Part shown: positions 34,665 through 47,600 of the stretch, in pieces | Layout: each line of letters begins with the position of its first letter | How positions within the stretch are numbered: position 1 is the first letter of the stretch | Assembly (NCBI GenBank): GCA_038496445.1 | Contig: JALMLS010000093.1 | Location: forward strand, 248,001 to 312,000 | DNA from: Trichosphaerium sp. ATCC 40318 | Lineage: Eukaryota > Discosea > Flabellinia > Trichosidae | Length of the DNA stretch: 64,000 nucleotides | Direction: 5' to 3' | The notes under the pieces: generated by a model | The model's input: only the letters and a program-made list of their open reading frames with translations | Databases searched by the model: none | What the model was told of the DNA's origin: nothing | Translations under genes and position numbers: made by a program

Positions 34665-35654
34665 TACCGTACTTAGTATTAAAAGGTACCAAGACTATTT
34701 TTGAGGCTTAAAGGCTATGACACCTGCGCACGTTTAACAGCATTCACCCACTTCTTTGGGTGTGTTAGCTTGATGTTTGTAGCCCTCTTCTTATCGTACT
34801 ACTCGAGTGGTCTTTGACGCGCACAAATGCTAACTGTTAGGTACATAAGAATAGCTTAGTGTTTAGGTACTGTGAGTGTTGTTTGGCTATTGAAATATGT
34901 TTTCCTGTTCCTAATTTAGAGCTTGTGATTACTTAACTTGAGCACTATTAGTTTTATCTCCAAAGTGTTGTTACTTGTTTAATAGCCGCACAAAGAGCAT
35001 GCTGATTTTACTTCTAGAGATCCTAATTTAGATAGTTTTACCTCGATTAACTCATTATACGCGTCAGAATCATCAACAGACGATTTTAAAATCGCTTGGT
35101 AGGCGAGCAAAGAAGAAAAGTTTTTCTCGTTTGAGCGTTTCCCAAAAGATCTTCTACGCTAAATCTAGCGTACACATAACGTCATAATCGTAAAGAAAGT
35201 ATTTAGACGATCATATAAGACAAAAAACTACTTGTATCGAAAACACGAAAACAGTTTTGTATTGTTGCAAAAAAAGTGAATCAAATGTATTTTAAGCATA
35301 ACAGACGCTTAGATAACATCAATAATATACTAATAAAAAGGTTTATAGCTTCTTCAGCCACAAAATAAAACATGTGTCGATTTTTCTTTCGTTTTCGTTT
35401 TTTTTTTTTTCAGACATGTTGCTCAATAAACATAAACGTGAACACGGCGTAAAAAACATTTTCGTTATTATTGCGTTTTGAAGTCGTCAAAACAAAAAAA
35501 AAACCACACTTTGAGGTTTTTCTCAGTTTGCTATTTTCAGAAGATTTTCGGAACAAGTTTTTTTTATTGAACGTATCTCTTTGTTTTGTACTCGTCTCAA
35601 GACATCATGGGTAGCTTATAATGTCTTCATTTTGTGTTTATATTATAACATTGT
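34665..35654. other. Spacer of about 1 kb without a recognisable gene
   Basis: AT-rich sequence with many homopolymer runs, including a T/TTTTTTTTTT run at about 35398. No convincing ORF or RNA gene was seen. The last part is the 3' flank of the TDP2-like gene on the minus strand. Confidence 0.5.
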
Positions 35655-37100
35655 TCAAAAGTCTAAAGAGTCATCGCCCAAGGTATCAACCACGTGGAAA
35701 GCACAGAGAACACCCAAATGGTCACTTGGAAAATTCGAATTAGAATTTTGTGAGCCAACTCTTCCTATTCTTCTTGGCTTCATTCCAGGATTTGAGTAGA
35801 ATAATCTATCTAACCTACGCGCAGGCATAGCAGTGCTATACGTAGCACCTCGTTCAGAAGGTTTAAGAGTTGTCCAAGCGTCTTTGTATCTAATACTGTA
35901 GTTAAAACCATTGGCTACTGCTAATGTCGTACTTTGAAGGATCTAGAGCTGAAGCTTCATTTGAGTTACTAAAGTTTGTGTCCCCTGCTAGAATAACTCT
36001 ATCCATACCATTGGTTATGGTACTCAAAAGGCCTAGTTGTTTAGCTCTATAAGGACCATCTCCACCATTACTAAGAGACATCAGTATTAAAACAAAAAGA
36101 AAATCAAGTTTTGCTCACCTTTCCAAATGAAAGGTTCCTAGTACAAACGGTGTACCATCCCTATGCTTAAATGATGCTAGAAGAGCTTTACGACTCATGT
36201 TGGACTCGAAATCGCGGAGCATCACCTTTAAAAAAGTAAGTTGAAACACCAACGAGTATGGAAATAACAAACACGTGTAATCATAGTGACGTACCTCTTG
36301 TGGTTTGTATTTTGACATTATCATGACACCATATCTGAATTTATGACCCTTTGTACCAAGTTCTGTACCGTCAGGATCTGTAACATAGTAACCCTATTTT
36401 TCGTCACGTGTCAGAAAAATCACATTTTTTTTTTTCATCAAAAAAAATACAAGAACGCCAGTTAAACATTACTTACCTTTGCCCACTGTTGTGACAACAA
36501 CAGTGCATTTAAACGAGGAGTTACTTCTTGTAAACAGATAAAATCAGGTGCATATTGGGATATTACATCTCCAATAGCTATGAGACGTTGAATGAGTGCA
36601 ACCACGTGCTGTCAAGTTAAAAAAGCGACCAAAAAAAAAAAAAAAAAGTGATTTGTACATTTCAGGCGAACTGGGTCTTCGTCGTTGAACCAGATATTGT
36701 ATGTTAGAACTGTTATATCCCTCTTGGAGATAAAGTCGTTAACGTAAACGCCCTGAGAGCTGACCCATTTTTCTTTTGTGAAAAAAGCCTTTAATTTCGT
36801 TTGTTAATACTATATTACGCACTGCCGTTCCAGTAAGATGCAGGAAATACCCATCCTTTGCCTTTAAATTGAGACTTTAAAAAAAACAATCAAATTATTT
36901 TTAGATGTAGTTTTACGTTACTTTGTAGTCAACTGGAGGCCGAGGGGGTACTAACGTGGGTCCTAAAGAAACATTTCTATTTAAAACATCAAAAGTGGCT
37001 ACGCACTGTTAGGAAGTGGTAACATTATAGTGCGTACTACTGTTTGTACGTTGTTCAACGTTTTGGACTTATCCTTTAAGTCTTGAGCCGACAGCTTCAT
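35655..37100 (-). CDS. Endonuclease/exonuclease/phosphatase family protein, TDP2-like
   Basis: From the ATG at 37100 (MKLSAQDLKDKSKTLNNVQT) about eight exons run to the stop at 35655. The protein has ITVLTYNIWFNDEDP, then the metal-binding Glu in APDFICLQEVTPRL, GYYVTDPDGTELG, RYGVMIMSKYKPQE, GTPFVLGTFHLES (His), VILAGDTNFSN (Asp-x-Asn), DAWTTLKPSERGATYS and the closing FPSDHLGVLCAF (SDH). This is the complete catalytic set of the Mg-dependent EEP fold. The spacing and the TxNxW/LQEV/GDTN/SDH motifs fit tyrosyl-DNA phosphodiesterase 2, which removes topoisomerase II adducts from 5' DNA ends. Other EEP members (Ape1, nocturnin type) are less likely. The N-terminal 60 residues are proline-containing and variable, and no UBA domain is apparent. 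Confidence 0.82.
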
Positions 37101-37213
37101 TTTGTGGTTAAGGCCCTTAAGCGAAATCAACTATTTCAGTTTTGTGAACTTGTGAAAGCTTTATATCCATGTAGAAAAGACTGGCAAGGAAAGAGTATAC
37201 CGCACGTATAGTT

Positions 37214-37983
37214 ATGGCGTTTTGTACCGAGGTACGTCAGTTATTAGATCAAATACGCGTATTATTAACCGTAAATAAGGTTAGACAACGTATAAAGCTA
37301 GAAAGTCGCTTGTTTAAACTTCCTATGGAACTACAACTAGATATAATAGAGTTAGACCCTGAAATATTCATAAAATGGCCTATACTATCAAAACAAGCCG
37401 CAATAACAACTCGGTTTGATGATGATTTAAAAAAACATGGAAAATGGCTAAAATACAGCAATGACTCTCAGAATAATAAAAAAATAATGTACAAAAAGCG
37501 TCAAGAGTGTTGGTGTCATGGTAAACAAAATGGAGAGTTTAAAACATGGAAAGGAACACGTGATTGTCGTTATTTATATGCACAATATTTTTTTGTACAA
37601 GGAGAGATGCAAAAAGAGTACAAGTATTGGTATGATAATGGTCAAATTAGAGAACAAAGTATTTATGTTGATGATGTTGAAAAACAGCAAACAAAACAAG
37701 AAGGTAGCCTGTCAGCAGGGACATTGTAGTAGCAAAAAAAGATGAACATTGTCTAGATTGTAATGGTGTTAACAAGAGGAAAAGGGAGTATACTTCTTGG
37801 TTTAAAAATGGTCAGATACGTCAGTTGTTGTATTATGTCAATGATAGAAAGCAAGGTGAATATAAAGAGTTTTATTACAGTGGAAAATTAAGGAAAAGAT
37901 GCTATTATGTCAATGGCGCTCTTAGTGGAGAGTACAAGACATGGAACGAAGATGGCACACTAAAACTTGAGTTACTAAAGTAA
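37214..37983 (+). CDS. F-box-like protein with MORN-like repeats; one 26-nt interruption
   Basis: The frame from MAFCTEVRQLLDQIRVLL runs open to 37731, then is replaced by a second frame to 37983. Removing the 26 bases 37704-37729 (GTAG...GTAG) restores one protein of about 247 residues. Residues about 36-60 (LPMELQLDIIELDPEIFIKW) look like the degenerate F-box of giant-virus MORN proteins. The rest is repeats of the type G-E-(Y/F)-K-x-W with YWYDNGQIREQSIYVD, then SWFKNGQIRQLLYYVN, EFYYSGKLRKRCYYVNG and EYKTWNEDGTLKLELL. MORN-like repeats bind lipids or act as structural strands. The interruption could be an ultrashort intron or a disabling insertion. The gene is otherwise intronless, unlike most neighbours. 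Confidence 0.65.
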
Positions 37984-38343
37984 AACAGTCTTTTCACAAT
38001 CCTCCTTCATAATCTCATGGATGTTAAAAGAATAACGTACATAGCTATTGAAACTGTATTAACAATGTTCCATAACTCAGCAATTATGCAAACTAGTCTT
38101 TATGTAACTCAACTCAATAGTGTCTCTAAAGCAGGCTGCAACAAGAATAATTACATAAAGTATTTTGTACCACTAAAGAAAGTTGTTTGCAACGGATACC
38201 TACAAAATAGTGTTTGTGCACTACCTACCAAAACAATTAATGTACATTAAACTTAACCTCAATTCAAACCAAATAAATACATTCATTTTATTTACTTTCT
38301 ATTATTCAGATACAATTTCCCGACCTTCATTTTTTTTTTTCTT
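37984..38343. other. Spacer; possible small ORF at 38017-38250
   Basis: A 77-codon frame starts MDVKRITYIAIETVLTMFHN but has no family resemblance, no introns and no clear promoter. AATAAATAC follows it near 38272. It may be the 3' UTR of the MORN-like gene. Coding status is undecided and I lean against it. Confidence 0.25.
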
Positions 38344-41300
38344 TTAAGCATGTTGCGCATGTTGCTGTAGTGTAGTCATAACATGTCGGCATTTTGGACA
38401 TTGAATCTGACTTGCACTTCCAGGGAATTGAAGAAGTACATTACAACGAGTACAGTTAGCAGTTTTAATAGGACCAGTAGGAGCAGCAGCAGGCTGAAAG
38501 AAAAAAAAAAGTTAGTTCAAATAAGACATTCATAAAACTAAACTCAAATTTAGGTTATTACCTGTTGTGCACCAGCATTGTTATGTATATTATTTTGAAT
38601 ATTTTGTTGATGTTGCATAGCATGCATCTGAGCCATACCAGGTAAATGTTGTTGCATAGAAGGTAACATCTGAGTTTGTTGAATTTGTTGTTGCATTTGC
38701 ATCAAATTTTGAGATAAAGGTGGTCCCAAATTAGATTGATTACGTTGTGTATCTCTTTTACCACGCTTCTTCTTTCTACTAAAACAAATAAAATCAGTAT
38801 TAAGCATAACAAAAAAAAGATAAAACAAAATATTTTCAAGTCAACCGTACGTTGTTTTTTTCTTTTTAGTTTTGGCTGCTTTTGCTGCTTTTGCTGCCTT
38901 TGCAGCTTTCGCTGATATCTCAGCCTTTTGAGCTTTTGCATTTTCTATGAGTGCTTTAAAGTGTGCCTCCAAGTCAGCTGTTTGCTTCTCTTGAACAAAG
39001 CGTATTTGAGCGGCCTTGTAAGAAACGTCAGTTTATGCATATCAACAACCTTGGCTTCGTACGTTAATTTTGCTCTTTAGAGCTTTGCTCTGAGGTGCTT
39101 TTTCTGGTTTTGATTTTACTCCTTCAGGTGCAATTGTTGGCATTGTACCGAAAACCAAGCGACTATTTAAAAAAGTAAGTACTCACTGAGGAATGATGAG
39201 GGTAGTGAAAAATAAGAATTTAAGCTTCAAAACTCTTTTTTTTTGGGAGTTGGTAACAACAACGTACCTTTCGTAGAACGCCATTACTTTCTCTGGGTAT
39301 ATCTCTTTCACCTGTTCTGCTGGTACTATAACATAAAGTTACAAACGGACACGTTTAAATAATAAAAAAAAGTTGGTACGAGATATCACGTGATATCTGT
39401 TAGCGAAATTTGATTTGTTTGTATACATCAAAACTACGTACCAAAGCTGTAGTTAGGGTACCCTTTAAACCGAATATACATTAGCAATTTGTCCTTCACA
39501 CGCTTCACGCCTAGAGAAGTTGTTTTAGTATCATGCAAACAGTAAAACTAGAAACAAAAAACAGTTTTCTTTTTTTTTTGACTTGTTCGTGTCGTGCGTA
39601 CCAACTATTTCAGTAATCTCGTTGTTCCCATAATTATCCTCCCAAGTTTCTATAGTATCGTTAGTATGCACTTGATAGAATAAAAAAACGAGCACAGTGA
39701 TCGTGAGTACTCTAAGCTTTTTGTTTGAAAGTTGGATTGAAAAAAGCGACGTACTAGGTTTTGTCTTTTCTGTTTGCTCGGGTTTAGCTTGTTCTTCTGT
39801 CTTCCCCTTAGAGTTTTCCGAAGGTTTAATACTCTTTTTATCATCCTCAGCAGGAGGTTCATCAATATCCATAGCATCATCCGACTGAGCAAGTTTAGAA
39901 GCTTTGTCCGATTCAGAAGATGAATCAGTTGATTCTTGTTTGGGTTCTGGTGTTGGCTTCTTTGTTTCTGAAGCATCTTGCAATGTTATAATAGGCGCAC
40001 GTTGTACTCTAAAGAATGCATTAGCACAAGAAACTTAAGACTCAAGCAAGTAATCGTCAGGCAGAATCAATTCAAGAACAAAAAGAAAAGTTAACTTACT
40101 GCTTAGCCAAGTCAGCTTTAGAAAGCTTTTTCTTCCTTGATACTGTAGGACTGCTTGTGCAATTATCAGCACTTGCATTACGTTTAATACGGCTAAAGAT
40201 AGTATGTTAGCTGATATGGAAAGAGAAGTGATCGAGATCAAAATAAAATAAGAAATCCTGATTGATTTGTTTCATAATGTCCGTTCAGGACATGTGATTA
40301 AAACGTACTTTCTCCGGCTTCTGATTTTAGGAAAGTTATCAATCAAAGGATTAGAATAGTCATGTAGACCCCACCAGTCATCACAGTCATCACGGCCTTC
40401 ACCATTAATGAATATCTAACATTTTGGTTTATTTAGTATCAAAAGTTTAAAATTATCTTTTCATTACCTCCGGGAATCGACGTAAATCTGTTAGGCTCAC
40501 TTTACGTAAATCCTTTTGTATGACTTTCCAAGAGTGTAATTGATCCCAATATTTATCAATAAACTCATTCATCGACTTCACATGGAACAGTGTCTTTTGA
40601 CTACCTAAAAACACAAAGGAGTTAATACAAGTTTTTTCGGGATCCTTTTTTTGGAAGAAGAAGGTAATCGATGTTGTTCATTGCTCTCGTACCTTGCATC
40701 TTTGATAGAAGGAATAAATTATAAAGTACAATAATGTAAACCACTGAGTTATCTTTACCCTGAAACTGAAATCCTTCAGGATGAGTTTCAGTCGAACCAA
40801 CCTTATGACATCTCTTGCAATAAAACACATACTTCCAGTCTCCTGGGAGAGGCGCATGTGGAATCTTTATAGTCAAGCACCTACATGTGGTCAAAACACG
40901 TGCCAAAGGAAGGTAAAAAAGCGTACTTTTGATGAAAGAACTTCTCACAACCACCACATCGTAGATCACAACGACGAAGGTCTTCAGGCACTTTAAGAGG
41001 TGTTGGTTCGGAGGAGTTGCAGTAGCAGTCATAATGGAATGGTGAATCATTATCTTCAAAAGCAACAGCACCACCAGAGCTCATATCTAAAGTCGTTATT
41101 AGATACAAGTTAACGACAACAAAAAAATTGCGTACTTCTCTTATAATTTTTGGCATGTGCTTTCCGTTGTGTTAGTGGTACGTCAAATGCAATAATGACG
41201 CTCTTGTCAGTAGCATTCTTCTTCTTAGCCTTCATTGTAAGCTCGACAGTCTTACCAACAAGCTTTGCTAAATCATCATCATAACGGAGTGTAATCCGCC

Positions 41301-42741
41301 ACAAGTCATCACTGTGAAGAAAGTTTAACAACAAAAACATCAAGAAAAAAACTGACTAATAAGTACCGTTTGTGAAAGCGTTGTAAAATTGCTGGAAGTA
41401 TACGGAATTCATCCTGTAGAAGCTTCATACACTCACGATGAGGTCTAGTCTCACCGAGCTCTCTGTATAAACCTTGAAAAATAGCGGTTAGGAAAACTCA
41501 ACAAAACCCAAGAAAAAAATCCTTATCGACGATCCGACTTTTTTCTTATTCACAATTTCAAGAAATTAAGTACCTTTGATAATGAGTGTCTTTGATATAT
41601 CATCCTCTGCAATTTCTCTTCTCTCTGCATCCTAAAGGTAATACATGTTAACTCACAACATCACATCTCAAAGTAGTACTGACTGAGACTTCAAAAAAGA
41701 ATCGGAAAAAATTTTTTCCTAAAACGAAAAAAAAACTCAAGAAAAAAAAAAAGAGTGTCCAACCACACGTGCTTTTTGTGTCGATTCAAGCTCCTCAGGA
41801 GTCATGTTTGTCATTGCAATGTAAGGCTTTGGTGTCTTCTTAGCTCTCTTCTTGGTACCATCTTGGTCACCTTCACGTTTTCTCTTGCCCAAAGAAACGG
41901 ACGAATCATCATCCGTAGTCTCGTCCTTAACCTCCGCAGACTCAGCGTCATCGACAGATGTTTCAGCGCTTTGCGCTGTATCACCGATATCCATTGGATC
42001 GTCTTTGACTTGTGCCGTTGGCGTCTTCTTTTGAGAGCCGCTAATACTTGCTGTATCACCCTTAGACATTGTCAGTATCGTCTAAACGTATGCTATATGA
42101 GGGCGAGAGGTCAATAAGGTACCTCAATTTCGTCTACGGGTGTTTCTAGGTCGTTCACTTTTTTTACATCGTCTGTTGGCTTAGGCTCATCTCCAGACAC
42201 TTTTTCTTCTTTTATAGGGTTTTCTTGACTCTCAGTAACCGTATCAACTTGCATTGCATCGATTTTTTCGATTTGAGTGTTTTTGAGCTTTGTGGTTGTT
42301 TCTGGATCCTTATTAGCCTCCTTGGGATTTAGTAAGTTATATAGGGTGTGAAACGTAATAAGTATTGCGAATAGTTTACCCTTATTGTGATTTTGTTGGT
42401 AGAACCCGCTGAAAAAAAAAAAAAAGCCGGATAAAAAAAGTCAAATTTGTTCTGAGTGCTGACACGTGTTACGTTTCAGAACATTAGTTGTAAGTATAAC
42501 GTAGTATGAAGTTAAAAAAAACTTTAGACTGTGAGATTTAAAATGTATTGTGTCGGTTCAAAAGCCTTCAAAAAAAAACCAGAAAAACGTAAGTCGGGTT
42601 TCGAACTTTTTTCGTTGCTCAAGTTTTTGTCTTTACCTTAGAGTCTGTTTCCTTGTTGCTATCGTTTAAATGTATCTCTGAAACCACGTCTACATCGGTA
42701 GATGTATTGTTTGTCTCTTTAGTACTCAGTAAAGTCGTCAT
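38344..42741 (-). CDS. Nuclear protein with PHD, chromoshadow-like and LSD1-type zinc-finger domains
   Basis: Start at 42741 (MTTLLSTKETNNTSTDVDVV); stop at 38344 after about 18 exons. Long acidic linkers (MDIGDTAQSAETSVDDAESA and similar, near 41.8-42.0 kb and 39.6-40.0 kb) include basic nuclear-signal patches such as KKRAKKTPK. A PHD finger lies at 40.8-41.05 kb: CYCNS, then RRCDLRCGGCEKFFHQKC, then FYCKRC. It is followed by a WKVIQKDLRKVSLTDL segment like the winged helix after the ASH2 PHD finger. At 39.3-39.5 kb, KDKLLMYIRFKGYPNYSFVP and YPEKVMAFYE with RLVFG match the chromoshadow pattern (W/F-K-G, then A..YP..V..FYE.RL). Near the end are an alanine/lysine helix, a Gln-rich stretch and an LSD1-type finger, CTRCNVLLQFPGSASQIQC with PKC. 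The role is likely reading or organising chromatin. I know no protein with this exact set of domains. Confidence 0.7.
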
Positions 42742-44300
42742 CTTGCAAAATCAGAAAAATGCAACCTAATTTTTTTTTAGTTTTTTTGCTGTACAATCGC
42801 TACACGTTTTTTTTTTTTTGCATCAAGTCTACCAAACGACTTTATAATTACAGTAAAAATAACGGAACAATAACTTTCTAGAAGTACGCTAAATAGCTGT
42901 CTTGCCCGAGGAACTCTTTTTTTTTCATAAAACGCTTAGGTATCGCACAAGCAAAGAGAAGTTGTTTTTAAATTGTTTAACGGTAGTGTATTTACCAATT
43001 TATCTCTTTGCACGTTCGTCTTTGGTTAAAGCTCTGATCTACCAATAAAGCCTACCGCTTAATGTTAAATACAGTGCAACTAACGAATAGAGTGCCTCTA
43101 AAGCCTCTCTGACCAAATGTGAAACGAGGTTTTTGATAAAAAAGACCACCCCGTAAAATAAGAGCCTTTATTAATGGTCTAATGTACCGCAAAAAGGTAT
43201 ACTGGTATTAAGAAAGTAATCCACGATGGGTCGGGTAGGTTTCTGATTTTAAACGTACAGTTTTTTTGAAGAGAGATGATGTTCGCTTCTCCGGATATTA
43301 ATGGACTTGTGGAGAATTACGTCGACTTAGGTGTTGACTTAAAAAGAGCTTGGTTGGAAAAAACCCCGAGAGATTATATTTTTTGTTCTTTATTCGAACT
43401 CGTTCGCTCAAAGTTGATGATGAAATTCACTTTTAAAGGAGAATTCTAAACACCTTTTATACAGTTTTTTTAGATTACTCATCGTTCTCGATCCAAAATA
43501 AACCTCCGTTGCTCTTACTTTACAAGAATGTGTAGTATTACATTATTAGAAAAATACCAGATAGACGTTTATATTGGGTGCGAGGCAATCTAAGGAAACA
43601 CAAAAAACCAAAAGTTCCAGACGATGCAAAAAAAAAAAAAAAACAAACACAAAAAACCCACGCTCGTAAGCCTCAATAAATATCTCTTTGATTATTCCGG
43701 TACTGATAGTTGCTAATGAGGCAATAAATCAAAGACAAAAACCAAAAAACGACAAAAACGTCAAGTGAGTCAATCTTGTCTTAAAACGCTCTTTTTTGCC
43801 ATTAAATAGTCTCTACATAACGTCTCAATAATAGCCGTCTACCAGTACAAGCCGTATTGATGAGCCGACGACCGTAGAGTCGGTGCGTTATTTTCTTACC
43901 TTTTACTTGTCTTGACCTTTTTACCTTATTTACTATCTGCCAGACCTAACCCTAACGCTCAAATTTAGGCCACCGGACGAAAACCTCTTGTTGCATCAGT
44001 CAGCTACCTTTCGTTGACAAGGAATGACTTGATGTAGCACTAAATCAATTTTATTTCGTAAAACTCATTTTTTTGCCTTTTTTTTACGCCGAACCTAAAA
44101 ATAATACGGGATAGCCAGAGAGTACTGCCAAAACACGATAGGCGACTATTACTCCTTTAAACTAAGTCTAGCAATGCTAGAAAGCGCAGATATTGTAAAA
44201 TCTTACAACAGTCCCTTTTTATCACATACGCCCTCGTAGATCCCTTAAAGTGATCCAATGCCAATTAGATGACAGTATAATCTTTTGCGTGACATGACTT
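42742..44300. other. Spacer of about 1.5 kb with many homopolymer runs
   Basis: Mostly AT-rich sequence with A and T runs of 10-15 (for example 42412-42425, 43627-43642). A short telomere-like piece CCTAACCCTAAC lies at about 43946. It holds one doubtful small ORF (43276-43449). A further plus-strand open stretch at 44310-44534 has a possible GTAAGT donor at about 44480 but no partner exon could be assigned. Confidence 0.45.
43276..43449 (+). CDS. Doubtful small ORF, 57 residues
   Basis: ATGATG at 43276 opens a frame reading MMFASPDINGLVENYVDLGV then LKRAWLEKTPRDYIFCSLFE and ends FKGEF. The composition is protein-like (alternating acidic and hydrophobic residues), which is why it is listed. 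No family is recognised and no neighbours support it. It could be a lone exon. Confidence 0.3.
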   Translation: MMFASPDINGLVENYVDLGVDLKRAWLEKTPRDYIFCSLFELVRSKLMMKFTFKGEF

Positions 44301-44662
44301 GGCAAACAATTGCAAAGATATCGCTTATGTCACCATATTGTACTTCGTCCGCTATCTAGTTGTTTCTATAGAGTTAATCGCTTGTATTTGAGAGCTCGTT
44401 CACGTGAAGAATCTATTTATTGTCAAGTTATACAACAAAACTATTTAGAATCAATTTTAACCACACAATGGCTATTTATCTGTAAGTTGCAGCCCAAGGT
44501 TCTATTAAAATGTTGTGCTGAAGCAAATTATTGAAACTTCAAGACAAAAGCGATATCCAAACAAAAACTCGACTTACGAACCAAGTACCTTGATACATGA
44601 CGACAATAACACGTGATACATATTTATAGGTAATGTATTGTTTTATTTTGAAAAGCATGGGC

Positions 44663-47600
44663 TTACTGAACGTAAGCAGTGGTTAAAATACATTCACTAA
44701 TGCTCTTAGAAAGTGTTCCCAAACAACTACTTTTCGAGCCTCTATTGTACAATCTCATGAAAACAGTGAAACATTCAACTTGTAGCTGTTGGGCTTTCGA
44801 CATCTTTACAGTAACTGTATAACTACCTTTGTGTGCAGTTCTAATAATATACTCCTGTGGGCCATAACCTAAATAAGTCTAGTGAGTATCTTTGGTTGCT
44901 ACTGCTCCTTCTAGGACAAAAAGTTGTTTTCTAAATTTGTGTATTGTTACCTTTGCAATCTGTTGACATTGTGCCTCCACTTTTTGTCAAGTTATTGAAC
45001 ACATTACAAATCTCTCCAGACGGTTCGGTAACATGTAGTTCTACATTAGCTGTTGGATGATTCCATGAGATTACAACTCTAAAACAAGAATCAGCGTATT
45101 CTGTCTTTTCTTTTTGAATAGAATAGAATCATACCGTAAATCACAGACTTCCACCATAGGCAAGAAAGCAGTGATGTGGCTATACTTTGAGAATAGTTCG
45201 CGCAATGAGCCATTGTGCTCCTTTAACAACAAAGCTTTCTTGTAGATCCGGAGGAAATCTCGTAAAGCTATAACTTCCACATGTTTTAGTTGAAATCTAA
45301 TATCCCATTTCGTAGAAATGACTTGTAGCAATAACTCAAGACTCTCTATTGGTTTTACATCTTCTAAATATAAAGCAAGGTCCCTACAAACATGTCAGTA
45401 TAAATATTACGTCTAAAAAGTAAGTACCAGTAAGATAGAGGTTGCTCCTTGCTTAAATCAAGTATTTTTCTTTGAACTTTTTCAACAATGGTGTTTGCCA
45501 ACTGATTGCCAGATTCATGTTTTTCTTGAAACTCTTGACAATGCCAAGCAAATTGACGATATAACTCGACATCGTTTATACGAATTTCGAGTAATGTTGA
45601 TAGCAGAAACGGGTGTGAAACAGGAGAAATAGGTCCAATGCTATCCTCAACGAATTGTTTTACTGTTCTATAAATAAATTTAGTTCGTTCCCATCTGTAG
45701 TCCCACTTAATGGAACACTTACTTCGATGGTTGCCAAGAAGCATTCTCAAGTATGATTTTGACATCTTTGATAGGTATCTTTATGACATTGTCAACATCA
45801 ATAAACTTTCCATAACTTGCTGGTAGCTGTTTATAGAGCCAATATGGATTATCAGTAAGCTTTTTTGCTGGCTGTTTGATCAAATACCTTTCACCTACAC
45901 TTGGATCCACTGGTGTACTATCCCACCTGCTTGTTCTGGAAGGCGTTGGTGTACTGTTTCTCGGTGTTAGTGTATCCCACCGACTTTTCTTTTGGGGTTG
46001 GTTTGCACCCATAGTAGAGTGCGGCGTATCGCGTTTTGGTGAGTCCCATCTGCTTTTCTTTTTCTTTTGTTTCTTCACAGTGTTGTATCGTTCACGTTCT
46101 GAATTCTGTTGTTTTGGCAGCTTTGATCTCATCCTCTTAAAGCTAGAAAGTAATAGCGACTTCTCTGTAGTACTGGTCACTTTGCTTCTGTTCCTAGCGT
46201 TAAAAGGTTACAATCATTATTACTAACTAGTACGTACTCAACAGTTGACGAACCTCGCGTGGATTCCAGTAAAGACAATGACTCTTTGAAGGCATCCAAT
46301 CTCCTGGTGATAAACATCGGTTTCTTCTTGAGGTACGTGCAGAACCTCTTCGTTCCATCTGGTTTTTAGCCTCAGTGGAGCGTTGTCGCTTTGCTGGTCT
46401 GATTAGTTCCTCATCACATGATTTTTCTACACTATCGACTGGAAACATTTTCCCTTTGGTAGATAATCTAAACACGTGTTTGCAACAGGCATACAGCAAG
46501 TTCAAAATTTGTACCTTTTATCTAAGGGTATGACATATCCCATTGGACTCTTCCAGTTTGATATACATGGTGGTATTTTCCAATCGATATTTGCTCCGTT
46601 CTTTGATATTTTTCTCGGAGGAGAAGGTATTCTTGGTGGCTTTCTAGAGTCATCATCTGCTATAACTTGAGGTTGTGGTTTGTCTAGCCGTTCCCATGCT
46701 TCACGTAAAAGTTGTTCGGCTATTAACAGAGTTTAGTTCATCCACGTGTCAAATGCTTTATGTAAAAGTTGTACCTGTAATTGTAATTTTAGATGGAGGC
46801 TTCTTTTTTACATACAAGCTCCCTCGCATAGTATTTCTATGTCGTTTACCTAAAATGAAAGTAAATGTATGCAAGAAAAAACAAATAACATAGTTTTAGT
46901 TTTATAGAGATTGTACCGTTTAAATGACCCAAATATTCATCAGGGGTGTTGTGTAGCGTATTGCACATGAATATTATATTTCATGTTTGATGTACTCTGT
47001 TAAAGACGACAAAACAATCATTGATGTCTCTGGTGTTATAATCTGATATTTAATTCCAATTTCGGCTACTTGAGATTGATCATCAATTTGATTCAATTTA
47101 CCACGTGCCCAATCACGTATAATACTATTTTCAAAGCAACAATGTGTAGCCTTGTTTATATCTATTTTGATTGAATGTATTACTCTCCCTTGAGTACCAA
47201 AATGCAACGAAACATTTGCATCTTTTTCGCAATCCTTGATTCTACCTACAGTATCATAGAATGGATGACCACTGCTTTCTTCTATTTGAAAAACTACAAC
47301 TTGTCAGCACTACCACTACTTTTGATATAATATCATACCATTATCAACTATACAACCACATCCGGTAGCATACAGTAGCCCAAGACGTGTATTTTGTACG
47401 AAGATATTTCTTGCAATAATGTTGAAAGAGATTGAACGCTCATTTGATATATCCTGAAATGTGCCGCCACTCCTTGACGACCACTTCCTCAGTAAAGTCT
47501 TATCGATTTTCTTACATGATGTAATACAATGAACGGGTTTTGCAAACATTGAAGGAACAAAGTTTCTGTTCCCAATTGTGTTAATGCCATCAGAAAATAA

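Noticed and set aside
41755-42117. 120-codon plus-strand frame over the PHD protein gene
   Set aside because: Antisense shadow of an acidic coding exon; the repeated Cys/Arg pattern arises from the complementary acidic codons.
43946-43957. CCTAACCCTAAC, a telomere-like repeat
   Set aside because: Only two units and no longer array nearby. This is expected by chance or from general AC-richness, so it is noted as context only.
44310-44534. Plus-strand open frame with a possible GTAAGT donor near 44480
   Set aside because: No partner exon, no family resemblance and no promoter sign. It lies in the spacer after the VIT-VWA gene stop, so it may be chance.
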